From Chryseobacterium sp. OV279 (lineage in GTDB: Bacteria; Bacteroidota; Bacteroidia; Flavobacteriales; Weeksellaceae), in contig NZ_FQUD01000002.1 of the NCBI RefSeq assembly GCF_900128945.1, positions 287,280 to 351,279 of the forward strand: a stretch of 64,000 nucleotides of DNA, written 5' to 3'. Made by a program: the position numbers and the translations under genes. This document shows positions 1-9,667 of the stretch, piece after piece. Numbering within the stretch: the stretch's first letter is position 1; each line of letters starts with the position of its first letter. The notes under the pieces are model-generated. The model ran no database searches and was not told where the DNA came from. It saw only the letters and a list, made by a program, of their open reading frames with translations.

Positions 1-1
1 C

Positions 2-424
2 AATTCAGCCCTGACCCAAAGTAAAAAGCTCATCTATCTCTATCAGTATCTGGGAAAAATCGTAAGCAACTCCAATACCATGCTGGATTTATCCATGCAA
101 CATCCGGAATATGCCGTACTGGTTTCAAAATATTATGCAGCCATAGGACAGCAAACACTGAAGCTCCAGCAGGAGATCACACAGGATATTCTGAATGAAA
201 ACAAGGATTTTCTGATGGATGCTATGGATCGGGAGATGCTTATTGAGAAGGTATTGACAAGGGTCAGGAATATCAACGGCAATATTCTCTATATCATTTT
301 ACGGTTAGAGAATGCAAAGAAAATCCCTTATCTCTATCAAGTGCCTGTCCTTAGGAATTACATCAATATCGATAGAGCTATTGTGGGAGACATTATTCAG
401 AAATACAAATACATTTTTAACTAA
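2..424 (+). CDS. 3' end of a TraI-like conjugation-operon protein (partial)
   Basis: The frame is open from the first bases of the window and stops at a TAA at 422-424, so this is the C-terminal 140 residues of a gene that starts to the left. The fragment is helical and hydrophilic and shows no membrane segment. An internal ATG at 80 is only a Met within the open frame. It sits just before TraJ, separated from it by one secreted protein. In Bacteroidetes conjugative transposons TraI occupies this kind of place, so a TraI-like role is inferred from position. The sequence alone does not identify the family. Confidence 0.6.
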   Translation, partial: NSALTQSKKLIYLYQYLGKIVSNSNTMLDLSMQHPEYAVLVSKYYAAIGQQTLKLQQEITQDILNENKDFLMDAMDREMLIEKVLTRVRNINGNILYIILRLENAKKIPYLYQVPVLRNYINIDRAIVGDIIQKYKYIFN

Positions 425-428
425 AATA

Positions 429-1259
429 ATGGAACATTTATTCATAAAATTAATCAGGCTGCAATTTCTGCTTGTCGTCACTGTCGCATCCGCACAATTG
501 AGTGTAAAACGGCTCAATGATCCTGCCATCGTTGCCCAGCACAAGCGAATGGTCTTTGAAAGCTGGGGAGACTGGCGCCCTTATCCCAAATATTTCCTGG
601 GAGTCCAGACCAATTTTACCTACGCCACGGTGTGGGGGATGTGGGCTCCCAAAATTAACAGGGATTATAAGGATGGAGATGACATAAGACCCTTAAAACC
701 CACAGGAATACAGAATCAGCGATTTGCCCAATTGAAGTACGAAGAAGAAGAAGCCAAAAAAATAAAAGCAGCTTCCGATACCATCTATAAAAGGAATGTC
801 CAGGATTTTGCCCATTGGACCTCTGCTACCGTAGATGCAGATCCGCTTTGGCTCTTGTATTACAAGCGCATGTTAAAGCCGATTACTGAATTCCCTGATA
901 CCCCTCAAAATTTTATGGAATGGCGACTTAAAGATCAAGAGACCTACGAAACGCTTACTACTATAGGAACCTTAAAAAGGCTTCAGCAGGATCTGGATCT
1001 CATTAAAGAAAAATATACGATGTCCCGGTCTATGGATATGCCTAGGGGAAAACGTTTCCTGATGTACCACGAAACCCTTTTGCGTTGGAGAAAATTCGCT
1101 CAGGAGTTAAGGAAACATAATAACAAGACGACCCTTCTTCTTGATTATAAAAATATCCTGAAAAATCATTCTCCTTATGCTTTGCCTACAGCCTGGAGTC
1201 CGTCGTCGGACGGACAGGTCGTTCAAAATATTATGAATCAATACAAACACCGATATTAA
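429..1259 (+). CDS. Secreted conjugation-operon protein of unknown function
   Basis: The product is 276 residues. The ATG at 429 is preferred over an upstream in-frame ATG at 312 because it lies 4 bases after the preceding stop and begins a clear signal peptide (hydrophobic stretch, then a cleavage site of the ASAQL type near residue 20). The mature part is rich in Trp, Tyr and charged residues. It is probably periplasmic. The next gene starts one base after this stop, which indicates co-transcription with traJ. I do not recognise the family; a structural or accessory role in the mating channel is inferred from position only. Confidence 0.75.
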   Translation: MEHLFIKLIRLQFLLVVTVASAQLSVKRLNDPAIVAQHKRMVFESWGDWRPYPKYFLGVQTNFTYATVWGMWAPKINRDYKDGDDIRPLKPTGIQNQRFAQLKYEEEEAKKIKAASDTIYKRNVQDFAHWTSATVDADPLWLLYYKRMLKPITEFPDTPQNFMEWRLKDQETYETLTTIGTLKRLQQDLDLIKEKYTMSRSMDMPRGKRFLMYHETLLRWRKFAQELRKHNNKTTLLLDYKNILKNHSPYALPTAWSPSSDGQVVQNIMNQYKHRY

Positions 1260-1260
1260 A

Positions 1261-2508
1261 ATGAATAAAACACTCACTTTATGCTGGTGTCTCCTGACAC
1301 TTTTATTGCCGGTAATGGGCTTTGCCCAGACCGATGGTGATTACAGCAATTTACTTCAGTTCCTGAAAGGTGACGGAGCTTTTGAGAAATGGTTCATGGA
1401 GGTTTTTACCAAACTGGACACCAGTGTTCAGGATAGTGCTAATGATGCTGCATTGGTCGGAAAAGCCATAGGTGGATTAGGGGCTTTGATGTATCTAGGG
1501 TATATGGGATGGCAGATGGCTGCCGGAGACCGGGAATGGGAAATTACTCCTATGCTGAAACCTATTCTGATCGGATTTACCCTGATATACTGGACAGGTT
1601 TCGTCAATCTGATACAGGCTCCCTTTGAAGCCATTGCAGAGCCGGGAGTCAGCATTTTCAGTGATATAGAATCTGAGGTCAATGACCTTCGTGTTGAGAG
1701 GTTCAAAAAGCAGCAGCAATTATTGGATGCGATCATCAAACTGAAAGCAGATGAAGATGCCAAGCAGGAGGTCATTGAGAATACCGGAAAAGATGCCGAT
1801 GATTCCTGGTTTGATATCAGCGATGGATTGGATAAACTCATCCAGCCTATCAAGGAATGGCAGATCAGGATGCAGTTCCAGATGCAAAAATTAGTAGCTG
1901 AAGTGATTGAGTTTATCTGCCTTTCCATTCTTAGAATTTGTGTCTACCTGATTTTCTTTATCCAGAAAATCTGGGCATACATCCTTATTATATTAGGCCC
2001 GATTACTGTGGGGATGGCACTGGTTCCCGGATTTGAAAATTCTTTCTACAGCTGGGTTTCCAAATTCATCAATATTAATCTGTACACTTTTGTGGCGTAT
2101 ATCATTATCAACATTGGGCAACAACTCATTGCTTCCGGCTATATGATGGAAATAGAAAGATATGACACGCTTTTAAGTAATGGAACGGTGACCAATTTAG
2201 ATGCCCTAATGGTATATGTCAGCAATTCGGGAATGATTTATAACCAGCTTTTTACCTGCGTTGCCTATATCGTTACCGGAATCGGGGTTTTGATGACCCC
2301 TACCATTGCAGATACCATTGTGTCGGCAGGAGGAGCCGGAGCCATGACCAAGATGAAAAGTGCTGCGGGAAAAATGGTTAGCAGTGCAAAAACTGCTGTG
2401 CTGGCTACTAAAACAGGAGGAGCTTCTGTAGCCGCAACAGCCGCCAAATCTGCTGCGACAGGTTCTGCATCGGGAAGAGTTCAGCAGGCCATGAAAAATA
2501 AAAAATAA
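1261..2508 (+). CDS. traJ: TraJ, polytopic inner-membrane protein of the conjugation channel
   Basis: This 415-residue protein starts with a signal peptide ending near the motif FAQTDG. Hydrophobic segments follow at about residues 65-120, and a cluster of membrane helices lies between about 210 and 350, separated by a charged coiled-coil-like region around 130-200. The C-terminal tail is rich in Ala, Ser and Lys. This layout and its place immediately before a TraK-type protein match TraJ of Bacteroidetes conjugative transposons, which is thought to play the VirB6/TrbL role in substrate passage across the inner membrane. The family assignment comes from architecture and gene order. Confidence 0.85.
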   Translation: MNKTLTLCWCLLTLLLPVMGFAQTDGDYSNLLQFLKGDGAFEKWFMEVFTKLDTSVQDSANDAALVGKAIGGLGALMYLGYMGWQMAAGDREWEITPMLKPILIGFTLIYWTGFVNLIQAPFEAIAEPGVSIFSDIESEVNDLRVERFKKQQQLLDAIIKLKADEDAKQEVIENTGKDADDSWFDISDGLDKLIQPIKEWQIRMQFQMQKLVAEVIEFICLSILRICVYLIFFIQKIWAYILIILGPITVGMALVPGFENSFYSWVSKFININLYTFVAYIIINIGQQLIASGYMMEIERYDTLLSNGTVTNLDALMVYVSNSGMIYNQLFTCVAYIVTGIGVLMTPTIADTIVSAGGAGAMTKMKSAAGKMVSSAKTAVLATKTGGASVAATAAKSAATGSASGRVQQAMKNKK

Positions 2509-2530
2509 TCTCAAAAAATATTACAATACA

Positions 2531-3145
2531 ATGCTTATCAAAAATATAGAACAAAGGATAAAGGTGAATAAGATCGTTTCTCTGGCTGCTATCGCTTTTG
2601 CTGTTTTCATTGTTATCGGAGGCTTTTTCTTCGCCTATAAAATGATTGAAGATTCCAGAAAATCCATTTACATTCTGGATAATGGAGTTCCGGTTTTGGT
2701 GAGGCAAACCGATGTTTTACTTAACAGACCTGTTGAATACAAAGCCCAGATCGAACTTTTTCACAGGTTATTTTTCACATTGGCTCCTGATGATACCTAT
2801 ATCAAGGATAATATTCAGAAATCATTGTATCTCATCGATGATAGTGGAAAGAAAGAATATACCAACCTCAGGGAAAAAGGCTTCTATAATCAGATCATTG
2901 CCTCCAGTTCCATGGTCAGTATTCATACCGATTCGATTAAGCTTGATATGGAACAAAAGAAATTTGTTTTTTTCGGGAAACAGATGATTACAAGGAAATC
3001 ATCCATTATTACCCGAAAGCTCATCACCGAAGGTTTCTTTGAGGACATCATCCGAAGTCCCAATAACCCACACGGGGTGATCCTCAAAAACTGGCGCATC
3101 CTTGATAATGAAGAAATTTCCAATCAAACCAAAAATTCGTACTAA
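2531..3145 (+). CDS. traK: TraK, VirB8-like conjugation protein
   Basis: The product is 204 residues with a short cytoplasmic N-terminus, one membrane helix at about residues 18-37 (AAIAFAVFIVIGG) and a periplasmic domain of about 165 residues. That is the layout and length of TraK proteins of Bacteroidetes conjugative transposons, the counterpart of VirB8, which nucleates assembly of the channel. It lies 22 bases after traJ and 2 bases before the next gene, in the standard order J-K-L-M-N. Confidence 0.88.
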   Translation: MLIKNIEQRIKVNKIVSLAAIAFAVFIVIGGFFFAYKMIEDSRKSIYILDNGVPVLVRQTDVLLNRPVEYKAQIELFHRLFFTLAPDDTYIKDNIQKSLYLIDDSGKKEYTNLREKGFYNQIIASSSMVSIHTDSIKLDMEQKKFVFFGKQMITRKSSIITRKLITEGFFEDIIRSPNNPHGVILKNWRILDNEEISNQTKNSY

Positions 3146-3147
3146 CA

Positions 3148-3501
3148 ATGAACGCTTTTTTCAAACATGCCCGACAGAAATGCTTACAATGGATCGTCCA
3201 TCATCCTAAAAAGTTTTTTACCTATTCGATGATTTTTTTGTCAGTGTCATTTGCAGGTTCCCTGATCTTGGGGATTTTCTTTCCCAAGGAAACCATATTT
3301 ACCATTAAGCCACCTGTCCTTTACTCCAAAAGTCAGATGGCTCAGAACCCTACTGTAAACAACGAAAAAGAGATGAAAAAGATTGTAGAAGAGCTGGGTA
3401 CTTTAAAGGTGAAGAGAGACCGGAAACAATTACAGAAAAGGGACAGCTTGAGGATTGAATATTTGTTTAACCAATACCAGCAATTAAAAAATGACCAGTA
3501 G
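3148..3501 (+). CDS. Small TraL-like membrane protein of the conjugation operon
   Basis: This 117-residue protein has one membrane helix at about residues 26-46 and a charged C-terminal half that looks helical. It lies between TraK and TraM, where Bacteroidetes elements carry the small protein TraL. Its stop codon overlaps the start of the next gene by 11 bases, which indicates translational coupling. The TraL name rests on position and size; sequence motifs are not distinctive. Confidence 0.7.
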   Translation: MNAFFKHARQKCLQWIVHHPKKFFTYSMIFLSVSFAGSLILGIFFPKETIFTIKPPVLYSKSQMAQNPTVNNEKEMKKIVEELGTLKVKRDRKQLQKRDSLRIEYLFNQYQQLKNDQ

Positions 3502-4750
3502 CACCGGAGGCAATTTATCTAAAAATCAAAACTCAATGAAAAAACTTAATTTCAAACAGAAGAAATACATCCTGCCCCTTTTGGCATTGCCGTTTTTGCT
3601 GCTTTTTGTATATGTAGGAGCACAGTTTACGGGAGAAGAACAGCCCAAGGACAAGCCCAAAGAGCTTTCCCTTTCCCTCGGTGAGTCGCATGATTCCATT
3701 ATGAGTAAAAATGATGCTTACGATGCATTTTTCAAAAAAGAGGATAACAGGACGATTCTCGAAGGGCTGGACAAAGAAAAGGACAGTTTGTTAAACTACG
3801 AAGACCAGCTGTCATTAGTGCAAAAGAGAAAAATCGATTCGCTCAAAGCAGTATCGGGAAGACAAAACGGGTACCAGTCGAAAGGAAATCTATCTTCTTA
3901 CTATAACCCGAAACAAGGGCAGAATGATGACAGGGATTACAAAAGGTCTTCGGAAATTATCCGGATGCTGAACGATAAATCTTACGGCAAACCGGAAAGT
4001 GACTATGCTTCAGAGAATCCAAAAGTAAACCATCAAAATAAAGAGCAAACCCTTGATCCGGTCAAATATCTGAAACAGCAGATGCTGGTAATGGATTCTT
4101 TGGAAAAAGCAAGAGACCCCGAGTACCAAAGTAAACTGGCAGCAGAGGAAAAACTCAAAGCCAATAAAGAAAAAATGGAAGAATTCCTCAATTCAACCTT
4201 CAATGTCAGCAAATCAGGTATCAATAGCGAGTTCAATGCCTTTTACAAAGAAAAGGAAAACAGCTTTATCAAAGCGGTCATTGATGAAAATAATAAAGGG
4301 TATTTGGGGAGCCGGATCCGGCTAAGATTATTGGAAGACATTTTTGTGGGGAACAAAAAGCTCAGCAAAGGTTCCATTCTCTATGGCCAGATTTCAGGAT
4401 TTGCGATGCAAAGGGTTAATCTCAGTATCGTATCTGTATTCACCAAAGGAGAAATCTATCCGGTCAACTTATCGGTTTACGATGTCGACGGCATGAAAGG
4501 ATTGTATGTTCCGGAGAGTATTTTCCGGGAGATGATCCGGGAGATGGGAAGCAACTCCGTACAGGGAACGCAGATGGATATGGGCGGACAGGGATTTTTT
4601 ACCAGCATCGGCTCTAAATTATTTACATCCACATCCAAGTCTATTGCTAACCTGATTAAAACCAACAAAGCCAAATTGAAGTACAACTCTTATGTATTTC
4701 TTATTAACGAAGAACAATTGAAAGATTCACAAAACCACCAAAAAAAATAA
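3491..4750 (+). CDS. traM: TraM, VirB10-like conjugation protein
   Basis: This 419-residue protein has one membrane helix at about residues 28-45, a long low-complexity periplasmic linker rich in Lys, Asp, Gln and Ser (about 50-230), and a globular C-terminal domain of about 170 residues containing a SRIRLRLLEDIFVGNKKLS stretch. This is the VirB10-type arrangement of TraM in Bacteroidetes conjugative transposons, which spans from the inner membrane to the outer-membrane ring. The ATG at 3491 overlaps the preceding stop. A second in-frame ATG at 3536 sits directly before the membrane-anchor region and could be the true start. Confidence 0.88.
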   Translation: MTSSTGGNLSKNQNSMKKLNFKQKKYILPLLALPFLLLFVYVGAQFTGEEQPKDKPKELSLSLGESHDSIMSKNDAYDAFFKKEDNRTILEGLDKEKDSLLNYEDQLSLVQKRKIDSLKAVSGRQNGYQSKGNLSSYYNPKQGQNDDRDYKRSSEIIRMLNDKSYGKPESDYASENPKVNHQNKEQTLDPVKYLKQQMLVMDSLEKARDPEYQSKLAAEEKLKANKEKMEEFLNSTFNVSKSGINSEFNAFYKEKENSFIKAVIDENNKGYLGSRIRLRLLEDIFVGNKKLSKGSILYGQISGFAMQRVNLSIVSVFTKGEIYPVNLSVYDVDGMKGLYVPESIFREMIREMGSNSVQGTQMDMGGQGFFTSIGSKLFTSTSKSIANLIKTNKAKLKYNSYVFLINEEQLKDSQNHQKK

Positions 4751-4754
4751 AGAA

Positions 4755-5624
4755 ATGAAAGCCATATTGTATACTTTATTGATTTTCATCACTCAGCTTT
4801 TTACTGCACAAACAGCTACTAAAGAACAACTCATTTCGGATTTGCCGGAACTCGAAATTACCGAAGGTATCAGTCTTCATATCATTTCTCCGGAGCCCAT
4901 TCAATATGTGGATCTGTCGACTAAACAGCTCACCGGGGATTTACCTTCGACCCAGATTGCCCGGATTAAAATTGGCGATAAGCCCGAAAGCACCGAAAAA
5001 GAAAAAATCAAAAATTTATTTTCGTATTCCAACGGAGATCAAATCGGGGTAATCACGGTGGTAGGTCAGTCCTTTATTGCCCAATACAAAGCCGTTTACA
5101 GAAATCCTGAAAACCTGAATACTGTTACCAATATCCATATCCAGTCGGAAGAAATGCAGCCCATAGAATTTGATAAGATGGCATTCTCCAATCTTGAGCT
5201 GAGAAAATTTGCGATGGACATCATCAGGAAAAAATCAGAAAAAAATCCGATCCGGGAAGAAAAAAAATTGGGGCTTAGTGTTCAGCTCAATAATGTCTAT
5301 GTCATCAGTGACTATATATTCCTGGATATGACCTTTAAAAATAATTCCAACTTAAGTTATGACATCGAAGCTTTGAAATTCTCTGTAGAGGATAAAAGAA
5401 TCCATAAGGCGACCAACAACCAGAGCATTGAAATGACCCCGCTGTTTCAACTGAACCCTCAAAAGCATTTCAGGAAGAATTTCCGGAGTATCTATGTGTT
5501 CAAAAAATTCACGTACCCGAACTCTAAAGTGATGATGATCCGCCTGATAGAAGAGCAGCTCTCTGGAAGAACCATCGAGATGAAGGTCAATTATTCTGAT
5601 ATTTTAAAAGCCGATACTTTTTAA
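4755..5624 (+). CDS. traN: TraN, VirB9-like conjugation protein (DUF4138 type)
   Basis: The protein is 289 residues with a signal peptide cleaved after about residue 18 (LFTAQ), followed by a beta-rich domain. The N-terminal HIISPEPIQYVDLST region and the C-terminal beta domain fit the DUF4138/TraN family, which acts with TraM as the outer-membrane core of the channel. It follows traM by 4 bases, in the expected order. Confidence 0.87.
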   Translation: MKAILYTLLIFITQLFTAQTATKEQLISDLPELEITEGISLHIISPEPIQYVDLSTKQLTGDLPSTQIARIKIGDKPESTEKEKIKNLFSYSNGDQIGVITVVGQSFIAQYKAVYRNPENLNTVTNIHIQSEEMQPIEFDKMAFSNLELRKFAMDIIRKKSEKNPIREEKKLGLSVQLNNVYVISDYIFLDMTFKNNSNLSYDIEALKFSVEDKRIHKATNNQSIEMTPLFQLNPQKHFRKNFRSIYVFKKFTYPNSKVMMIRLIEEQLSGRTIEMKVNYSDILKADTF

Positions 5625-5636
5625 ACTATTAATACA

Positions 5637-5999
5637 ATGGACAATTTTAAAATTATCGCCATTATAGTTTTTGGACTCATGCTAATTGCAATTATCTATT
5701 ATTCTGTTTGTATAAGCATTTTTGAAAAAAAGCGGAAAGAACTTATAAAAGATTATGAACAATTATTAATCCTTAAAGACTGGTATGAGAAAATACCTGA
5801 AGAGGCAAATCGATCATATATTTTAGAAAGGATTGAAAAGAGAGGACGTCAATTAATTGACCAATTGAATCTGTTAAATGCCAATCTTGTTAAAATACAG
5901 GAAGATCATGAAAAATTACAGCAACAGCAACAGAAGCTGCACAACAAGCTATTGGAGGAGCATAAACTACTGAATGAATACTTTGAAAATTATTCCTAA
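5637..5999 (+). CDS. Small membrane-anchored coiled-coil protein, function unknown
   Basis: The product is 120 residues: one membrane helix at residues 5-27 and then a predicted coiled coil over most of the rest, with a Gln run (QQQQQ) near residue 98. It is more AT-rich than the neighbouring tra genes. Its TAA stop overlaps the ATG of the coupling-protein gene by one base, so it belongs to the same operon. No family is recognised. A scaffold or accessory role beside the coupling protein is possible but not shown. Confidence 0.65.
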   Translation: MDNFKIIAIIVFGLMLIAIIYYSVCISIFEKKRKELIKDYEQLLILKDWYEKIPEEANRSYILERIEKRGRQLIDQLNLLNANLVKIQEDHEKLQQQQQKLHNKLLEEHKLLNEYFENYS

Positions 6000-7987
6000 T
6001 GCAAGAGCAACAACATCAGATCAAAATTTACGGATTCCTGCAAAAGGCGGTATATGCCGTTGTGGCGCTGGATTGTATATCACTCTTTTATCTACAAGCC
6101 AATATTCCGGTGGTATCTAACTTACTGAAGAATTTTTCTAAGATGAGTTTCATTTATCCTCCTGTCAATGCCAAACTGGCGACACTTCTATTGATAGGGT
6201 TAGTGGCGATTGGAACAAAAGCTAAGAAAAAGAAAGACCTTAATATCACTATGGAAATAGTCGTTCCTATGATATTGGGATTAGTGATGATGTTTTCCTC
6301 TTTGGTTTTGGAGGATGAAGCCGGAAACCCTTCACTCCCTAAAATCTTTCCGGGAATGAATCTCTATCAGGTGGTTTATGCTTTTCTTTCGTTTTTTGGG
6401 GCGGTTATCCTTCAGATGGGTGCTGATAGTATCTCCAAGCTAATACAGCAGAAAATGGGTAAGGATCGATGGAATGTAGAAGAAGAGTCTTTTGACCAGA
6501 ACCAGGAACTTGTAAATACCGATACCTCTATCAATATCCCATATATTTTCAGATATAATAATAAAATCTATAAAGGATATATCAACATTGACCCTTTTCG
6601 AGGTACCATGGTAATTGGAGTTCCAGGTTCAGGAAAATCGTTTGGTGTGATTAATCCTGCCATTCGGCAGATGATTGCCAAAGGTTTTTGTCTTTGTATT
6701 TACGATTTTAAATTCCCTGATCTGGCTCAGATTGCCTATTATCATTACTTACTGAAAAAAAGTAAAGAGTCCGATTATAATTATAGTTTCCACGTGATCA
6801 ATTTGAATGAAGTTGAGAAATCCAGAAGAGTCAATCCGTTTAAAAAAGAATATGTGAAAACATTAGCCGAAGCACAGGAAATGGCTGAAGCTATGGTGTC
6901 TTCTCTACAAAAAGGCAGTACCAGTTCCGGAGGTGGATCAGAAGCGTTCTTTACCCAGTCCGCGATTAATTTCCTTTCATCCTGCATTTATTTTTTTGCG
7001 ACCCACGAAAACGGAAAGTATTCGGATCTGCCCCACATCCTTTCCTTTATGAACCGTAGTTATAAGGAAATTTTTGATACACTTTTTGGACATGAAGAAC
7101 TGTATTCTTTATTATCACCTTTTAAATCAGCCTATGATAACAAGGCTTTTGACCAATTGGAAGGGCAGGTAGGAACATTAAAGATTTTCCTGTCCCGACT
7201 GGCTACCAAAGAAAGTTTTTGGGTGTTTTCAGGGGATGAAGTGGAACTTAAAATCACAGACCGGAACAATCCTTCCATTATTATTTTAGCATCAGACCCG
7301 GGAACTCAGGATATCAACTCCGCTTTGTATTCTTCGGTGCTCAACAGGACTTTACGTTTAATTAACTCTAAAAATAATCTCCCCGGAGGAATCATTGCCG
7401 ATGAGTTTCCTACGATTTACATTCATAAGATTGATAATGTCGTGGCTACTGCAAGGAGCAACAGGGTTGCCGTTTTGCTCGGACTTCAAGAGCTTCCACA
7501 GCTACGCCAGTTTTATAAAAAAGAAGTGGCGGATACCATTTCTGCCATTGCCGGAAATATCCTGTCCGGCTCTGCAAGAGATAAAAACACGCTCGACTGG
7601 CTTGAAAAACTGTTTGGAAAAATAAAGCAGAAGTCGTATTCCCAATCCATCTCCCAGCAAGGTACGACGACTAGCATCAATGAAAAAATGGATCATATGA
7701 TTCCCTCCGGAAAAATTGCGGCACTCAAAACCGGAGAAATGGTAGGAATGATCGCCCAGGGAGAAGAAAATGATACCGAAGAATACAAAACCTCCGCTGT
7801 GAACGGTAAAATCAACCTGGATATGAAAAGTATTAAAAAAGAGGAGGCGGAACTTCCGCCCATGCCAGCCTATTATTCTTTTGTGGATAAGGCAGGAGTT
7901 AACCGCAAAGAAGAAGTCTTAATGACCAACTTCAGGAAAATCAATAAGGAAGTAGAATTAATCATCCGCGAATCAGTAAAAGCATAA
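5999..7987 (+). CDS. Type IV coupling protein (VirD4/TraG-like DNA-transfer ATPase)
   Basis: This 662-residue protein has hydrophobic N-terminal segments at about 15-35, 55-72, 85-103 and 122-141, and then a cytoplasmic ATPase domain. The Walker A motif GVPGSGKS is at residues 207-214 and a Walker B-type GGIIADEF lies near 465. This is the architecture of coupling proteins that bring the relaxase-DNA complex to the channel; in CTnDOT-type elements the equivalent is called MobC. No relaxase is visible in the window, so it is presumably to the left. The M23 peptidase gene follows after 4 bases. Confidence 0.9.
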   Translation: MQEQQHQIKIYGFLQKAVYAVVALDCISLFYLQANIPVVSNLLKNFSKMSFIYPPVNAKLATLLLIGLVAIGTKAKKKKDLNITMEIVVPMILGLVMMFSSLVLEDEAGNPSLPKIFPGMNLYQVVYAFLSFFGAVILQMGADSISKLIQQKMGKDRWNVEEESFDQNQELVNTDTSINIPYIFRYNNKIYKGYINIDPFRGTMVIGVPGSGKSFGVINPAIRQMIAKGFCLCIYDFKFPDLAQIAYYHYLLKKSKESDYNYSFHVINLNEVEKSRRVNPFKKEYVKTLAEAQEMAEAMVSSLQKGSTSSGGGSEAFFTQSAINFLSSCIYFFATHENGKYSDLPHILSFMNRSYKEIFDTLFGHEELYSLLSPFKSAYDNKAFDQLEGQVGTLKIFLSRLATKESFWVFSGDEVELKITDRNNPSIIILASDPGTQDINSALYSSVLNRTLRLINSKNNLPGGIIADEFPTIYIHKIDNVVATARSNRVAVLLGLQELPQLRQFYKKEVADTISAIAGNILSGSARDKNTLDWLEKLFGKIKQKSYSQSISQQGTTTSINEKMDHMIPSGKIAALKTGEMVGMIAQGEENDTEEYKTSAVNGKINLDMKSIKKEEAELPPMPAYYSFVDKAGVNRKEEVLMTNFRKINKEVELIIRESVKA

Positions 7988-7991
7988 TCTT

Positions 7992-8876
7992 ATGAAGAGT
8001 AAAATAATAAGTATCCGAATTTATAGGATGATAGTCCCGATGTTTCTGTTAGTAAGCAGTTTTACGTTTGCCCAATTTAATACCTTAATGCCTGCCCAGC
8101 CCCAAAAGCCCGAAAGTCAAGCTCGTATTGAAACTATAAAAGAAAAGGGTTCTCCTGAACAAAAAAACGAAAAAAATTTCTGGAAAAAAATCTTCAATAC
8201 AACGACAAAGTCGGATTTAAAGAATGAATTGGATTCCTTGAAAGCTCTGATGAAAGACTATAGCCAAGTGAATAATGACAGAAAAGCACGATACGAAAAA
8301 ATGAAAGATTCTTTACTATTGGCCACTCAGCCTAGAGCCGAACAGAAAAAGGATGTTTTAAAAAATCAAAGTTCTCAGGCTTTACATGATTTTATGGAGG
8401 AGCCTAAAGAATCTTTATCAAAAATTGTAATGCCTCTGGCGGGTAAAATGACAGTCACATCTCCCTACGGGACACGACTCCATCCCATTTTCGGAAGCAG
8501 GAAAATGCACAATGGCATTGACCTAAAAGCGTATTATGAAAATGTATATGCAGTAATGGACGGAATCATAACGGCTGTGGGCTGGGATTCCAAAGGAGGG
8601 GGCAATTTTATCAAAGTAAGACATTTTAACCGCTTTGAAACGGCTTATCTGCATCTGTCCGAAATTTATTATAGAGTTGGAGAAATGGTAAAAGCCAGAT
8701 TTATCCTTGGAAGAACCGGAAATACCGGAAATTCTACAGGGCCTCACCTGCATTTTTCGGTGAAAGAATTCGGAAATAGCATCAACCCCACTCATTTTTT
8801 AAATGATTTAATAAGAGCCACTCACCTCATGGCAACCTATCATAATACCGGTACAGCCTCATACAAACCCTACTAA
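7992..8876 (+). CDS. Secreted M23 (LytM) peptidase of the conjugation operon
   Basis: The protein is 294 residues with an N-terminal signal peptide (a second possible start at 8028 lies directly before the hydrophobic core MIVPMFLLVSSF), a charged helical stalk at about 40-140, and a C-terminal LytM domain. Zinc-ligand motifs are visible: HNGID near residue 172 and GPHLHF near 251. Such enzymes cut peptidoglycan cross-links and in conjugation operons probably open the wall for the mating channel. It directly follows the coupling-protein gene. Confidence 0.9.
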   Translation: MKSKIISIRIYRMIVPMFLLVSSFTFAQFNTLMPAQPQKPESQARIETIKEKGSPEQKNEKNFWKKIFNTTTKSDLKNELDSLKALMKDYSQVNNDRKARYEKMKDSLLLATQPRAEQKKDVLKNQSSQALHDFMEEPKESLSKIVMPLAGKMTVTSPYGTRLHPIFGSRKMHNGIDLKAYYENVYAVMDGIITAVGWDSKGGGNFIKVRHFNRFETAYLHLSEIYYRVGEMVKARFILGRTGNTGNSTGPHLHFSVKEFGNSINPTHFLNDLIRATHLMATYHNTGTASYKPY

Positions 8877-8887
8877 ATAAATTAAAA

Positions 8888-9598
8888 ATGAAAAACAGCA
8901 ATTTACCCACAGACGAACTGAAAAAATATGGAATTATTGGTGAAGACCATACATTTTCTAAAAAACTAAGCGCAGAAGATATTCAGAAATTCTTGCAGGG
9001 ATACACCATTGTCGCTGACAACGATAAGAACAGGGCAACTTTTCAGCTCACGGATAATAATACCAGGCTGAAAGTTATCTTCTTGGAAAGGGATCAAAGT
9101 CTACCGGAAATTCTTAAAAACAGTGAAAAGAGAATCGAATATTCTGATATAAGGGAATTCTCAAATAAATTGGCACCGGAGCTTCCGGCGATGGAAAAGA
9201 AAGCTTTTATTTTCGATCAGGAAACCGGCAAAGTAGCCGAGTTTGATTTCATCAGGCATACAACGGAGTTGACTGCTATTATTGCTGATCTAAGAGATGC
9301 AACTGAAACGGGGCGATATAAAAATGAATTACTAAAGCTTAAAGCATTCATCCAGGATAAATTGGAAGCGGAACTTCCGCCGGAGACAGCTAAAGAAATT
9401 ATCAGTGATTTGAATATTATCTCTAAAGAGATAGGTACCGTTGATGGAATTCTCACTCAACAGCATGATAATTCTCAAAAACAAGAGAAATCTGATATCC
9501 AGTTAAATATAAACGACCCTGATCTTTATCAGGATGCCAACCGAATGAGAGAAGAAGAGGAGCAGGAGCAAGAAGAAAAGCGAAGGTTTAGAAGATAA
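8888..9598 (+). CDS. Conserved-looking element protein of unknown function
   Basis: This 236-residue cytoplasmic protein has no signal peptide or membrane helix. The first 130 residues look like a compact alpha/beta domain, the middle is helical, and the C-terminus ends in a Glu/Gln/Arg-rich tail. It starts 11 bases after the M23 peptidase gene, so it is probably transcribed with the transfer genes. I do not recognise the family. Confidence 0.65.
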   Translation: MKNSNLPTDELKKYGIIGEDHTFSKKLSAEDIQKFLQGYTIVADNDKNRATFQLTDNNTRLKVIFLERDQSLPEILKNSEKRIEYSDIREFSNKLAPELPAMEKKAFIFDQETGKVAEFDFIRHTTELTAIIADLRDATETGRYKNELLKLKAFIQDKLEAELPPETAKEIISDLNIISKEIGTVDGILTQQHDNSQKQEKSDIQLNINDPDLYQDANRMREEEEQEQEEKRRFRR

Positions 9599-9667
9599 AT
9601 CCTATGGATCAATTTAATATACCTGTCTCAGCACAAAGTATAAATAACCTCAAAGTAAAATTTAAAA

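Noticed and set aside
1428..1928. Long minus-strand ORF within traJ
   Set aside because: It is an antisense shadow of a strongly supported gene, with no independent features.
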